Positions 11,970 to 23,633 of a DNA stretch of 64,000 nt are shown here, piece after piece. The stretch is taken from NCBI GenBank assembly GCA_029204225.1, contig CM055095.1, forward strand, positions 42,557,723 to 42,621,722. The letters run 5' to 3'. Both the position numbers and the translations under genes were made by a program. This DNA is from Diphasiastrum complanatum. Its lineage: Eukaryota; Streptophyta; Lycopodiopsida; Lycopodiales; Lycopodiaceae. The stretch's first letter is position 1. Every line of letters begins with the position of its first letter. Under the pieces are notes generated by a model, which saw nothing but the letters and a program-made list of their open reading frames with translations, was not told the DNA's origin and searched no databases.

Positions 11970-12428
11970 TGTCGGCACTTTCGGGATTTTTGTCTTTCAG
12001 CATTTTCTGTCACTTCGACATTTTTGCAAAAGGCCAGATGCCTCAAATGTTAAGGAAATAACATTGGCGAAGACCTTCACATTTTTCGCATTACAGTTTA
12101 CGTTAATTTCTACAAAGTTACAATTTACGTTCAAATCTGTAGACAGACTGTTTACGACCGAAGCCACCGACTTGCATTAATCAGCAAGTAATTTCTGAGA
12201 AGTCCTAATTGGATGGATGCGCCAACACATCACAACCAACTAGATGACGCATTTGACAACCTAATTTCATAGTATAAATAATTGTTCATATTTTTACATT
12301 GTTATCATAATTTTACGTTGTTATTGTTGATTCTTTAGGGCCTAATTTTATTACTATATCATAGCGCAAGCTCTAATACTTAATATCTTTCGCGATATCA
12401 AATTATTCAGTTCAAAATGATTTGTTTC
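11970..12428 (+). mobile_element. Possible LTR of a gypsy-type element
   Basis: The stretch begins TGTCGGCACTTTCGGG and contains a TATA-like TATAAATA near 12273. It runs into GGTATCAGAGAATGG at 12429, a variant initiator-Met primer-binding site. Boundaries are inferred, and no second LTR or gag was found. The following 12440-13600 has no gene; it contains a degenerate direct duplication of about 60 bases (CTTGAACTTTGTGACATGAA near 12850 and CTTCAAACTTTGTGACATAA near 12930). Confidence 0.35.
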
Positions 12429-12439
12429 GGTATCAGAGA
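12429..12439 (+). promoter_or_regulatory. Variant primer-binding site
   Basis: GGTATCAGAGA matches the initiator Met-tRNA complement except for its last base. It lies downstream of an LTR-like region. Confidence 0.45.
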
Positions 12440-13364
12440 ATGGATTTCCACAGCACAGTATCTCTCTTAATGTCGACAGACTAAAGTTCCAGATGGATTC
12501 TCAAGGTAAAGTCGGTCTTATCTAACATCACTTTTGAGATATCTCTGTTTTATCAAATTAAACTTCTTGTCATGTGTTTCATCATTGACAAATTCTAAAG
12601 ATCTTTTTGAAGTGCTTATATCTAGTTGAAGAAGAGAGACAATTTATTGTTGGATGTTTTGAAAGGCATAAGGACACTTGGCTCTCTTTGACCAACTCTA
12701 ATGGGCTGCATTGATATTTCTTGCTTACAACTACTTATGAAGTTTGTTATATTGAGATGAAAAATGTATGGACAACTGTGTATGTAGTGTTTATAGCACA
12801 ACAAAAGCCATGGGCTTCATAGTAGATATAGGATACTATGCCCATAAAAATCCTTGAACTTTGTGACATGAAGTGCATATGCCCACACAAAGCCCATTGG
12901 TTTCAATGTGGATAGGATAATATTCCATCAAAGTCTTCAAACTTTGTGACATAAAGTGCATTAGGCCCGTCCACTAGCTTAAAAGAATGAGTTAAACAAC
13001 TTTTTATGAGACTTTGAGGCAAGATAAATTCATGGCATAGGTGCACTTCATGGATTGTTGTAGCCTTACAGTAAGATGTGCACTATTAGTGCCAAGGCAA
13101 GGCTCCTCAAACACATAATGTGTGTCTACTCGAATCTTACATGAATCGTCATTTTATACTGAGTTTGGAGATTACCATCGCTTAGGTCATAAAAGTGGGA
13201 CCTCATTATTTTGTACAAATTTGACTGGGTGTAATTTTCAGCCTTCAAAATACGAAGCTATCATGGATTTTGGAATCCTGAAAATACTTAGCACTCATGG
13301 ATGGAACAACAAAAGATTGAAAATTATTTCCTTTTCCTTTTTTAAGATTTCCATGACACACATT

Positions 13365-13445
13365 GTCTATAGATAATGGGTGTTTGACGTTGACCCATGT
13401 TAAGGATATAATGGATTATCATCTCCTTTTGTGGGAGCAAGACAA
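13365..13445 (-). repeat. Short repeat shared (inverted) with 47.45-47.53 kb
   Basis: ATTGTCTATAGATAATGGGT, ATAATGGATTATCATCTCC and neighbouring bases are the near-exact reverse complement of the sequence between the histone H3-like fold and the copia RT relic at 47.45-47.53 kb. Here it stands alone in otherwise gene-free DNA. Confidence 0.7.
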
Positions 13446-13835
13446 GATGATGACATTGTATCCTAACCATGGGCCAACAAAACCAATTATCTAATCCATA
13501 AAGTCTTTTGGGGGCAGGATTCTATGAAATACTAAAAGCTCATAGCTACATGCCAAACCTAAAAATGCTATTTTCTAAAAACTACCTTGTTTGAGATCAA
13601 CTCTTAGATATAAGCACCTTTTTGTTACTGACAATGTACGAGCACCAGAACGAATTTATGGAAAACGCTCTTTAGATCTATGCCCCATTTTATAGATGCA
13701 AAAGCTCTTGTTTTCTTTATTCTATTCCAGTCTTTCGGTTGCTTTCGATTCTAAATTCCTCCCAAACTCTGCTCATTTCTTCCTAAAAACCAAGCAACTA
13801 TTTAGGAACCTATTTTTTTCTAAAGCATTACGAAG

Positions 13836-13847
13836 GCTCTGATACCA
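13836..13847 (-). promoter_or_regulatory. Primer-binding site, minus-strand element
   Basis: The complement of GCTCTGATACCA is an exact TGGTATCAGAGC. Its LTR would lie to the right (about 13848-14250) and its interior to the left. No coding sequence of the element is recognisable, so it is a solo 5' end or a non-coding (TRIM/LARD-like) element. Confidence 0.6.
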
Positions 13848-14342
13848 GTCGGACAAAGCTAGAGTGAAATCTGACACTGATACTAGTCACAGAGCAGTCA
13901 CTTCACCAGTAAGTGCTTGAAATAGTCTCAGTGACCATAAAAGTGGAACGTGCAAGATATCATAGATAACAATTCCCAATAAGACAGCATTGGGGTCAAG
14001 ATGGAAATGCTCCCCAAACAGATTAAAAGTGAGATACATGTTCAGACCTTGCAGACTTGACAGAGCTTCTGAATTATGACTTTCCTATAGAAATACAACA
14101 CAAAGTAGAGACTAGACTCATGATTGATGTACAAATTATTACAATTTTAGAGACAAAGTTCACTGAATAAAGTTTCAACTATGTATTAAAAACTTACAGG
14201 AATTATGGAGAAAATCAGGAAGATTTCTACTTTGAAAGGAGTCTAATTGCATCCACTAAATGGTTGCTGCTCCATGAACCATATCAGAAATTTGCTTGCT
14301 GCCATCTCGTCCTCCCTTACTATCAGACTTTTCATGCTATGA

Positions 14343-14660
14343 ACGTTAGAGCTACTCCCTCGCTCTCCTAGTTGCAAAGTGACAGCACATTAGCGCTATT
14401 CCTTCGCTCTCCTGGATGCAGATTGGCTTTTTCACTTCACACTCTGAACATTAGCGCTACTCCCTCGCTCTCCCGGCTGCAAATTCATAGAACATTAGTG
14501 CTACTCCTTCGCTCTCCTGGCTGCAAATTGACTTCTTCACGCTATGAACTGGAACTGGTTGACAGACTGTTAGCGCTACTCCCTCAGGCAGTAATTAGCA
14601 CCCACAAGAAGGCTCTGAGCAGTGTTCGCAGGCAAATTTTCCAACGCTACAATTTCCCTC
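14343..14660 (+). repeat. Degenerate tandem repeat, TTAGCGCTACTCCCTCGCTC
   Basis: Five imperfect copies of ACATTAGCGCTACTCCCTCG plus CTCTCCTGGCTGCAAATTG, starting near 14347, 14388, 14451, 14494 and 14569, with spacing of about 40-75 bases. A further CTACAATTTCCCTCGCTCTC lies near 14648. The repeat is GC-richer than its surroundings and has no credible reading frame. Confidence 0.75.
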
Positions 14661-14669
14661 GCTCTCCCT

Positions 14670-14681
14670 GAGTGAGTGAGT

Positions 14682-14732
<51 letters not shown>
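14670..14732. repeat. (GAGT)n/(GA)n microsatellite
   Basis: GAGT tetramers pass into a pure GA run of about 45 bases. Confidence 0.95.
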
Positions 14733-14735
<3 letters not shown>

Positions 14736-14840
14736 TGGAGATGTGGATGACTATGGTAATCAGTTGAGCTGATTACAGGAAGTGGGCACCGATTGCCATA
14801 CCATTCTTTGTAAAGCCTGGCGTGGGAGAGGGACGCCAAG

Positions 14841-14875
14841 AGTTCATGTGCTCACCATGGGAGAGCACATGAACT
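14841..14875. repeat. Perfect 13-bp inverted repeat
   Basis: AGTTCATGTGCTC and its exact reverse complement GAGCACATGAACT are separated by 9 bases (ACCATGGGA). It would form a stable hairpin. It lies in a stretch (14740-15215) with minus-strand reading frames that I do not recognise. Confidence 0.85.
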
Positions 14876-15234
14876 CCATCGTCTCTCCCATCAAGGAGAT
14901 TTTCCAGATCTTCATTCCGTGCATGCTTGTGTAGGCTATCCATGAGATGCGTCGATCTCACAAACGTCAAGCCATGGATTACTTCTATGTCCAAAAAGTG
15001 GATGATATCATTTTCAAGATACTTGTATTGCCTCAAGACAATGCTTCTTATCGAGCTACTGAGCTACTGCATTGGTAAGCTCTCAAAACCTCCAAATCAA
15101 TCTGCTAGAAAATTGTTGCGCCGGCGCCTCAAAGGGCGCTGGAACTTGAGCGGTTTCCCCAACACACGCTTTATTCTAACATTCATCCATCATGCACTTA
15201 CGTAAAAGCCAACTCAGAAACTTAACAAGCTTAA

Positions 15235-16009
15235 TTAACCATTCAGACTTAAGAAAACTGGAATCCCAACCAACCCGAAAGCCAACTCAGAATCCATCCC
15301 CAAAAGATAACCAAAGGCAAACACAAGCCAGTGGTCGCCAAACTGACCAATTGGCATAGCGGCAAGCCCCATGTCGATGACAGGGACCCTTAGGCGCCGG
15401 TGACGCAAAAAGGTTGTAGTAAGGGTCCTTACACTTGGACCAATCCCAGAGGCAAAACCGAAATGGTAATCATCCCCAAGGATCAACTTTATTAGATTCG
15501 GAAGAGGTTACATTCATACATAGACTGACCGGTCTCGGGGCCACTAACACATGCTGGGCATTGTGCCTGGCTCGTGCTGGTAGAGTGAGCTGAGACCTGG
15601 CGACTGGATTCCTGGCGCTGGTTGAGCTGCCCAAGTTTCTGTCTACCGGAGTCCCCCTATAGTTTTGCTGTGCGCACCCCCTCTGTTCTGAAACATAGTG
15701 CTTTCTGGTAAAGCACACTTTTTAGGACTTAGTTTTTATTTTGCTGATTAAGCCTGGCAAGCCTGGCAGAATCAGTCTGGCTCCCGGACATGGGTCTTGG
15801 GAGACGTCTCGGCGGCAGAATCAACTTGCTTCCTGACTACGCCATGACTCGAGCTCCAGAGCTTGCTCATGACTTGTGACTACTTGACTGGCTCACCACA
15901 GGTCGGAGTCTTAGTCCTTGACGTTCTAACTTGCTCTGGGACCTTAGGGAGCGTCACCTCTTAGAGTCTTACAGGGCACGCTGGGTGCACCTGAGTCAGC
16001 TTTACAACA
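15235..16009 (-). mobile_element. Ty3/gypsy-type 3' LTR, minus strand
   Basis: On the minus strand the LTR starts TGTTGTAAAGCTGACTCAGG, immediately after a polypurine tract. It is markedly GC-richer than its surroundings and contains AATAAAG (complement near 15490), a plausible polyadenylation region. The bases upstream of the tract (16020-16060, minus) encode DEDINFF-like residues, typical of the end of a gypsy polyprotein. The far LTR end is not fixed. No matching second LTR was found, so this is a truncated element inserted beside CACTA copy 2. Confidence 0.6.
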
Positions 16010-16020
16010 TCCTCCCCTCA
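16010..16020 (-). promoter_or_regulatory. Polypurine tract of the gypsy element
   Basis: Minus-strand GAGGGGAGGA directly precedes the TGTTGT that opens the LTR, the expected place for the plus-strand primer. Confidence 0.6.
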
Positions 16021-16139
16021 TTTGAAAAAGTTGATGTCCTCATCAGGGCCGAACTAGACCTAGGACGTATGGCACGGGCTTAATTCATCCCGTAAGAATC
16101 TCATCATTTCCATTTGTACCTTCTTCTCCCATCATTTTG

Positions 16140-17906
16140 ACATCATTTGGAGTTTGGATGAGTGGTCCTTGTCAACTCTCTCAACACGGTATTGGTGTCC
16201 ATATGTCCACATGGCAGTGTATGATGTATACTAAAATACAAAAAAAGAAAAGTGCGTAATTAGAAATACTATTCATATATTGAGTAGACTTCACAAAAAT
16301 AATATTACACTAACCTTCCATCCACATCCATGAATAAATTCTCATTCTAATTCAGTCACTTCTTCTTTGTTTTCGTATGCTTTTAGCATCGTATAAAAAA
16401 CCCATTCACGAGAGCATTTTGAAGGTAAAGGCTCCAAAGGTTCGTCGTTCTCCAACGCCCTCCTTCTTCATCGATTGATATTTTTTCTTCGTTTCAATGT
16501 TATGTTTATTTCCTTTTTGGCTTCTTCATACCTTGAAATCCACTTTTCCATTTGTCCATTATTATATAATAGGAATGTGTCAATTTTCTCTTTTAATTGA
16601 GGTGAAAGTCTCTTTTGCACACCATTTCCTTGTGGTACTTCACCCTTAACACATTCATCTTCTTCTTCACACCACATTTTTGGACTTGTAGGATGCAATT
16701 GTGAAATTATTTCGGTGATATAAAACAAAGATTCTTGAACAAGCCAACTTTCTGCAATGCTACATTTTGGCCTTGTCTTTTGTGTCACAAAGCCCTTCAA
16801 AACTTTCACAAAGTGCTCAAGGTAGAACATCCATCTCGTGTGCACAGGTCCTGCAATTGATACTTCTTTGACCAAATGCACTAGAAGATGAACTTGTATA
16901 TACAGAAAGGAAGTTGAAAAATCTCTTTCCAACAAACATACCATTTTGATCATTTGGATTTTCATGGAATCCAATTCACTATTTTTTATTTCTTTTGAAA
17001 AAATCCACATGCAAGATTGATAGTACATTAGGTTGTTTAACACATAAAAATATTGAAATAACACATATTTATACAAGTGCTTAAAAAAATATACAGACCT
17101 AATCATCGATGACAAATTGTAAAGCGTATTTCATATGTCATTGTTGAAGAGACCTTGAATAGAAAGTGGAAGTATGAATTGCAACATCTTATGCCAATCA
17201 TGCGATTTCAATCCACTTAATTTACCATCTTTGGTAAATGATTTGCATAAAGAATGTGCGTAGCTTGTTGGAGTTCTCATTTGTTTTATGACATGTTTAA
17301 CATATGAGGGTTGCTCTTTTGTAAGAATCCACGACACGCTAGGTAAAAATCTCATCTCCACCTTCGGTGTATTGAATCCAATAGGGTCTTTTCACATCGG
17401 CCGCTTATAGATCTTTACGTGTTGTGGAGTTGTCTTTTATGCCAATGATGTGGTTCCATAAGGATTCACCGACGTTTTTGAATGTGTGCATAGGATCCAA
17501 TAGATGGTTTATCAATAAATTCCTCCAATTGGATAATTTATGAAAAATAGACAACCGTTTCATACCATCAATGGATTCAATCAATTAACTTAATATAAAT
17601 ACGCTATAAAGTATAATAGTTATGCATTAAGTACCCAAATAAAGATGTCACGCTACGATCACTTCATTTGTATGTTGCTTGAAGGTTTAGAATAAGAATT
17701 GACGTAGCTAGTCTCGAAATGGATGCTCCAAGATATAGAGGAGTGTCTGTCTCCTTGCGCAATAGAATCTCGTCTTCATCCATCTCATATTGTTCGTGAT
17801 CTCCGTTTTCATTAGAAGATGCATGCATATCATCATTCTCATTTGTTTTAAAGTAAGATTCAAACATGTGCATTTCTTCATCGTGTTGCACCTCATCATC
17901 ATAATC
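16140..17906 (-). pseudogene. CACTA (En/Spm) TNPD transposase relic, copy 2
   Basis: Nearly identical to copy 1 from about 16960 to 17906, including the same missing catalytic core between PLYLGASISRLATSILILNL (about 17680-17740) and the LPYW-like/DPMHT segment (17470-17560). It then continues through the rest of DUF4218, which copy 1 lacks: QVHLLVHLVKEVSIAGPVHT, RWMFYLEHFVKVLKG and RPKCSIAESWLVQESLF (about 16720-16910). A last piece with YTAMWTYGHQYRVERVD is at about 16180-16230. Similarity to copy 1 stops abruptly at 17906, where copia element A begins, so A inserted in this CACTA gene. The part beyond is lost. The left end abuts the gypsy LTR. Confidence 0.85.
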
Positions 17907-18431
17907 GGGCACAATGAGCTACCAGGAATGAGAAACACAATCCGTCAGGAAAGATACCGGACACAACGAACTACCAGGAATGAGATCGATGGCGTGGACA
18001 ATCCATATTGATATGAATCTTGGCATGGATACTGACACATAGATAAATTAACGATAGTACATAGAATATGCATCTTTGACTGTTCTTCTCTTTTTTTCTA
18101 CACCAAGCGACTAGCGATTAAAGCGTTTTTGGCATATGATCTTATGTGTTACTTATGTGTTATTTTGTATCTTTGATTGTGAATATAATGCAATGATCCT
18201 ATTACGTACTAAGTGACTACTGCGAATCGTGTGTTGAATGACTTCTGATAATTCAGGTGTTCTTCAATTTATGCTATTGATTGTGTGATTACAAAGAGAA
18301 ACTTCAAAGGTTATGGGCCCACATTCTCCGCACGATCAGTAATCATTAAACGTGATCATTGTTGATTAGACAAGTAACTACCCACTACTAATCATCGCAA
18401 GTAAATAAATTGTGCAAGGAGCGGATCCATA

Positions 18432-21400
18432 TGTCGAAGAAGACCGGGCAGATCGTCTTTGATCCTAGGAGTGTAGAGCGCCTGGAGGGAGAGAATTACG
18501 GTGACTGGTCCTAGAGAATGTGCTTGCTCTTGCGAGAGCAAGGCCTCTGGCAGATCGCGGCTGGAATGGAGACCAGACCAACTGGTGAAGCCACGACAGC
18601 ACTAACAGAGAAACATCAAGCTTTTGACGAAAGATCCATGCAAGCCTATACAATGATTTGCTTGTCGTTTAGCAGCATTGTGGGTTCACAATTGTAGGAC
18701 GCAGCTCAAGAACCTGTATCAAGGCAGTGGACTGGGGTCGCGCATCTTGTTGCAAAGAGAGTTGACACACATGCAATTGGGAGAAGGGGAGGCGATCAAT
18801 GTATATGCTGAGCGATTTAGGCAGACTGCTAGAAAATTAGCTACTATGGGATTTTGTATTGAAGAAAAGCAGCTCGCATGTATGTTCTTGGCAGGGCTAC
18901 CATCTTTCTTTGAGCCCCTGATTGCATCAATCAAAGGTCAATTTGTAGATGACAAAGAGGATGAGTTGACCCTCGCAATAGATGTTCAAAGGGTGCTTGA
19001 AGCGGAGCATCGAAGGACAAAGGTTCGACCCCAGAGCAGTAGGGAGCATGCGCTGGTTATGAGATCCTTTCCCATGAAGGGCAAGGTCACATCTAAAGAG
19101 ACCAAGACTTCTGGCAAATTCAGATTTCAAAAAACGAGAGAGGAGGTGTTTCTTATGCGATGAGCCAGATCATCTTGCAAGAGACTGTAGGAAAATGACG
19201 AAACTGAGAGAAATGCAACTATAGGAATCTGTATCTATAGCTTCGGAGGAGCCAAGCTCAGAGGTGGGAGAATATGCCAACAATATGGTTGATGAATACT
19301 CCTACATGGCCCACACAAAATTCTCATCCAAGGCGAGAAAAGAGCGGTACCAAGTTCACTATGTTGACAGCGAAAGTGACAAGGAGGCCATGATCGTGGA
19401 TGTGGAGAAGGAGAGTGCATGGTACCTGGACTCAGGGGCAACGTCCCATGTGACTTATGACCCCAACATCTTCTTCATGATGAAGAAGCTTAGAACACCC
19501 ATTTCAATTTATATGGGGAACAATTCTAGAGTGGATGCTATTGGCATTGGAGAAGGCGCAATCTAGCTTCAGCCAAAAGGACGAGGGGTGCTCAAAAGTG
19601 TCCTGTACGCACATGAGATCGCAAGAAATCTGCTATCCGTGAGCCAGATAACAAACACGGGGATCAGAGTAGCATTTGAAGATGGCTCTTGTGAATTTCT
19701 ATTGGCCGGACAAGTAGTAGAAAGTAGAAAGGGCATGGGGAGTCTGTTTAAGATGAACATAACCAGTGATAGCAAAAGACAGGAAGAAGCTCACATTGTT
19801 GAGGAGGAAGATGATAGCACGCTTTGGCACCAAAGATTGGCACACATCTTATGCAAAGCTGAAAAGACTGTCAGACCAAGGAGTGCTTCAGGACTGCAGC
19901 ATCAACAAAGTGGAGCTATGTCGTGACCGTGACATATGTCTGAAAGGAAAGATGACGAAGAAGCCGCATGTCAAACAGACAAACAAGATGGCACCAAAAG
20001 TGCTGGACCTAGTCCACAATGATATTTGTGGGCGATTGAAGTGAATTCCTTGGGAGGAGCTTGATACTTCATCACATTTACAGATGACTACTCAATATAC
20101 ACTCATGTCAAATGTATGAAAGAGAGATCAGAGGCCCTGAATCACTTCAGGGAATATGTGGCACAATTCAAGAGTGCCTTGAAAGTCACGACAGGAGCAC
20201 TCAAGACAGACAATGGAGGAGAATATGTGAGTAAGCAATTTGCTGACTATTGCAAGCAAGAGGGAGTCAAAAGGGAATTTACATGCCCCTACAATCCTCA
20301 GCAAAATGGGGTAAGTGAGCAAATGAATCGAATCTTGCTGAACGCGGTAAGGTGCATGTTGCAGGAGAAGAATCTTCCAAAGGGATTTTGGGGAGAGGCC
20401 ATCACATGTGCAGCTCACCTACACAATCGAACACCTTGTCGAACAATCAAATGGAAGACACCTTGAGAGCTATGGACTGGAAGGAAGCCGCATATCAGTC
20501 ACCAGAGAGTATTCGGGTGCTTGTGCTATATGGTAGATCAATCACCAAAGCGAAAGAAGCTGGATGCTCGGGCAATAAAAGGGTTATTTGTGGGATATCC
20601 AACCAACCAAGTCGGCTACAAATTCTACAACCCATCCACAAAGAAAGTGGTGATCACCAGAGACATTGAATTTAGGTAGCATGAGCAATATCACTCTGAT
20701 CCGCAACCTGATGCGGAACAACGTGGATCTCACGTGATATTTCTAGGTTCAGTGCATCGTGAAAATGAACGGGCATCTGGATCAGGCAACAACCCAGCTG
20801 AGGCTCAGCCAATCGAAGAATATGCGACCTAATAGAGCGAGAGCAAGAAGAGAAAGAAATGAGGAACTGACTCAACCACGCAGATCAGGAAGAAGTCGAA
20901 AACCCCCATCTAGATTTGATGATGCAGCCTACATAAAGACTGTAAAGGATGATGTGGTACTGGATCCACAAAATTTGAAGGAAGCAAGGGAATCTCATTT
21001 ATGGCCTGAATGGAAACGTGCCATGGAGGAAGAGATTCAATCTATGAATGAAAACACAGTATGGGAACTAGTTCCACAACCAGTTGGAAGAACTGCAATT
21101 GGCTGCAAGTGGGTCTACAAGCTAAAGGTCCGACCAGATGGAAGTATGGAAAGATTTAAAGCGTAGTTGGTGGCCAAGGGATGTAGCCAAATCGAAGGGC
21201 TCGATTTTACAAAAACATATGCGCCAGTTGTTCGAATTAGCAGCATTCGCATATTACTTGCCATAGCCACACAATGCAGATGGATTGTATGGCAAGCAGA
21301 CGTCAAAACCGTCTTCTGAATGGGGACCTGAAAGAAGTAATATTCATGGCTCAACCGCCATATTTTGATGATGGGTCAGGGCTCGTCTGCCAACTTTAGA

Positions 21401-22471
21401 AGGCTATGTATGGAGTGAAGCAAGGATGTAGAGAGTGGAACAAAAAGTTTGACAACAAAATGCAACGAATGGGCCTTCGAAGGTGTTATGCTGATAGCAT
21501 GTACTCAATGAGCGAGATGTCCTTGTGATTCTTGTCATATATGTAGATGACATCCTTATCACCGGAAATAGCCAGGAGAAAATATCTCAGATCAAGAATG
21601 CGCTTGCCATAGAATTCGCAGTTAAGGACCTGGGGGAGGTGTACCATTGCCTAGGGATGGAAATCTAAGAAATTCTGAAAATGGAACCACTAGATTGAGC
21701 CAGAAAAGATATATACGCGACATGATTAAGGGATATAGTATGACTGACGCTCTACCAACCAGCACTCCAGGCGAAAAGGGATTAATACACACAACAAATA
21801 TGAGTCCCAAAACTGAAGCTGAGTGTAGAAAAATGAATAGGATCCCATTTAAAAACCTCGTAGGATCCCTTATGTATGCAGCTGTGTGTACTCGCCCAGA
21901 CATAGCCTACAGTGTTAACAAAGTTAGCCAATTTTGTAATGATCCCGGATGGTTGCACTGGGTCACTGCGAAACACATCCTCAGATATCTCAAGGGGACT
22001 TGTGATTGGGAACTAACTTATACTTGTAATACAGATGAATTGCTGGGCTACGCTGATGCAGATTGGCCAGGCGATGTAGACGATCGAAGATTAGTAAGTG
22101 GATATGTCTTTCTCGTGAGCGGAGGAGCAGTAAGTTGGAGCAGTATCAAGCAAAAGAATGTTGCTCTTTCCACGAGCGAGGCTGAATACATGAGCCTGTG
22201 CAAAGCAGCCAAAGAATCCATCTGGCTGAAAAATCTGTTTAATGAATGGGGAGTTGACATTCCTTGTGTGAGCATACTAAGTGACAATCAAGGCTGCATT
22301 TTCTTTGCAAAGAATGGTGGATCTCATCGAAGAGCTAAACACATTGATATACAATATCATTTTGTGCGAGATGCAATTGAGGATCAAACAATTTTAGCTC
22401 AGTACTGCCAGACGAAAAAGATTACAGATGACGTTCTTACCAAACCACTGGGAAGGGAGCTGCACAGCTTG
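18432..22471 (+). pseudogene. Copia A gag-pol
   Basis: Domain order is typical copia. Gag begins MSKKTGQIVFDPRSVERLEG; a zinc knuckle CFLCDEPDHLARDC lies near 19150; protease is WYLDSGATSHVT (19420). A GAG-pre-integrase remnant LWHQRLAHI (19822) follows. The integrase core has TDNGGEY (20210) and NPQQNGVSE (20294) but its first acidic segment is damaged. RT starts at WKRAMEEEIQSMNENTVWEL (about 21010); its YVDD region (about 21540) is frameshifted. RNase H (21900-22470) has YADADW, LSTSEAEYMSLCKAAKESIW and KTKHID-like RAKHIDIQYHFVRD. At least eight stops or frameshifts kill it. The reading LHS at 22470 continues as LHTEGLGLRIYSEGG at 27842 once element B is removed. Confidence 0.92.
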
Positions 22472-23125
22472 TGTGAGAGATTTCAACTAGTTTAGTCTAG
22501 TTTAGTCACATTTTGGTAAATTGTCAATAAGAGGCCAAAACTCATTTTAGACTTAGAGATAAACTTTTTGAAGTTATATTAGTTTAAAATACATTCAATA
22601 AACACTTTTGGAAAGTGTGGGAAAGTTGGTAGTCGAGTTTGAGAGAGATTCAAATTTGAACTTTGGGTACATTGAATCTAGACCCAAAAATAGTAGGGTT
22701 TACATTTTGGAGGGAAAGCCAAGTGGCCAAATAGGATTTGGAAACTCTATAAAAGGATGTAACTCGTGGAGAGACACATCTTCTCTCTTCTATCTCTCAT
22801 TTCATCATCATACATGGTTCTCTTTGGGTTCTACTACTCATTGGTGCACTATCTTGGTGTTATCTTGCAATCTTGTGTGTAGAATGATCATTTATTGCTA
22901 TTTTCGGTTCCACACATGTGAAATACAGTAGGGTACTGTAATTGTACGGACAGCAAACATATTTTATGTTTTGGTTCATGTTTGATCAATATCTCTTAGA
23001 GTTTGCATCTCATTTTGTATGTAGATGCTGATTTTTTTACATTGGCAGGATTGTTGGTTTGCTCCTTATTGTAACCAAAGATTTGGGACTTGGATTGGAT
23101 CTTGAATGATCTGAAATCCTTCACA
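22472..23125 (+). repeat. 5' LTR of element B
   Basis: 654 bp, TG...CA. It includes a TATA-like CTATAAAAGG near 22747 followed by GAGAGACACATCTTCTC, the likely promoter and transcript start. It is followed at once by the PBS. Confidence 0.95.
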
Positions 23126-23137
23126 TGGTATCAGAGC
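23126..23137 (+). promoter_or_regulatory. Primer-binding site of element B
   Basis: TGGTATCAGAGC lies directly after the LTR terminal CA with no spacer. Confidence 0.95.
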
Positions 23138-23633
23138 TATTGTGTTTCACGTTATGAAAGCATCAGCCATCTTTAGCAAGGATTTTGGAGGAGTTACCAA
23201 TGCTAGAGCATGCTAGATTGATCTCTACTCAAAAATCAGCATTTTTGCATGTGTAGAATTGATCTTTTGTAGGTCAAAACTCAATATAGGGTTATATACT
23301 TGATCAATTCCGATTTCACACTTGGCTTACTAGAATTAGATGATTTTTGGTTCATTAGGAAGGTCTCATTGGAGTCTACAAGAAGATATACCAAGTTTCT
23401 AGAAATTGTATGTAGAATTTGAGATATTCAATTTTTTGTGATTTTGTCAAAACCCTAATTTTGATTGGATCAGGATTTCACTATTCTATGTGTTGATTTT
23501 CTAGTTAGAAGTGCTGGAAGAGATTTGAGAGGTTCCATATCTTTGTGATTTCTTCTTGAGTTCATTTTTTGACATTCAAGAGAGTGCTTTGTGCATTGGA
23601 ACAGGTTGAAATAGAAGATCAGGTCACTTCAAC

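Noticed and set aside
14773-15036. An 87-codon minus-strand frame (IEVIHGLTFVRSTHLMDSLH)
   Set aside because: Looks protein-like, but there is no family match from memory, no splice or start support, and it overlaps the hairpin and nearby repeats; too weak to annotate as a gene.
18465-19441. Minus-strand frames across copia A gag
   Set aside because: Shadows of the plus-strand gag-pol, which has matching copia domain order.
22608-22931. A 107-codon frame in the LTR of element B (also at 27324)
   Set aside because: It lies wholly in the LTR, spans the promoter region and occurs in both LTRs by duplication; no coding features.
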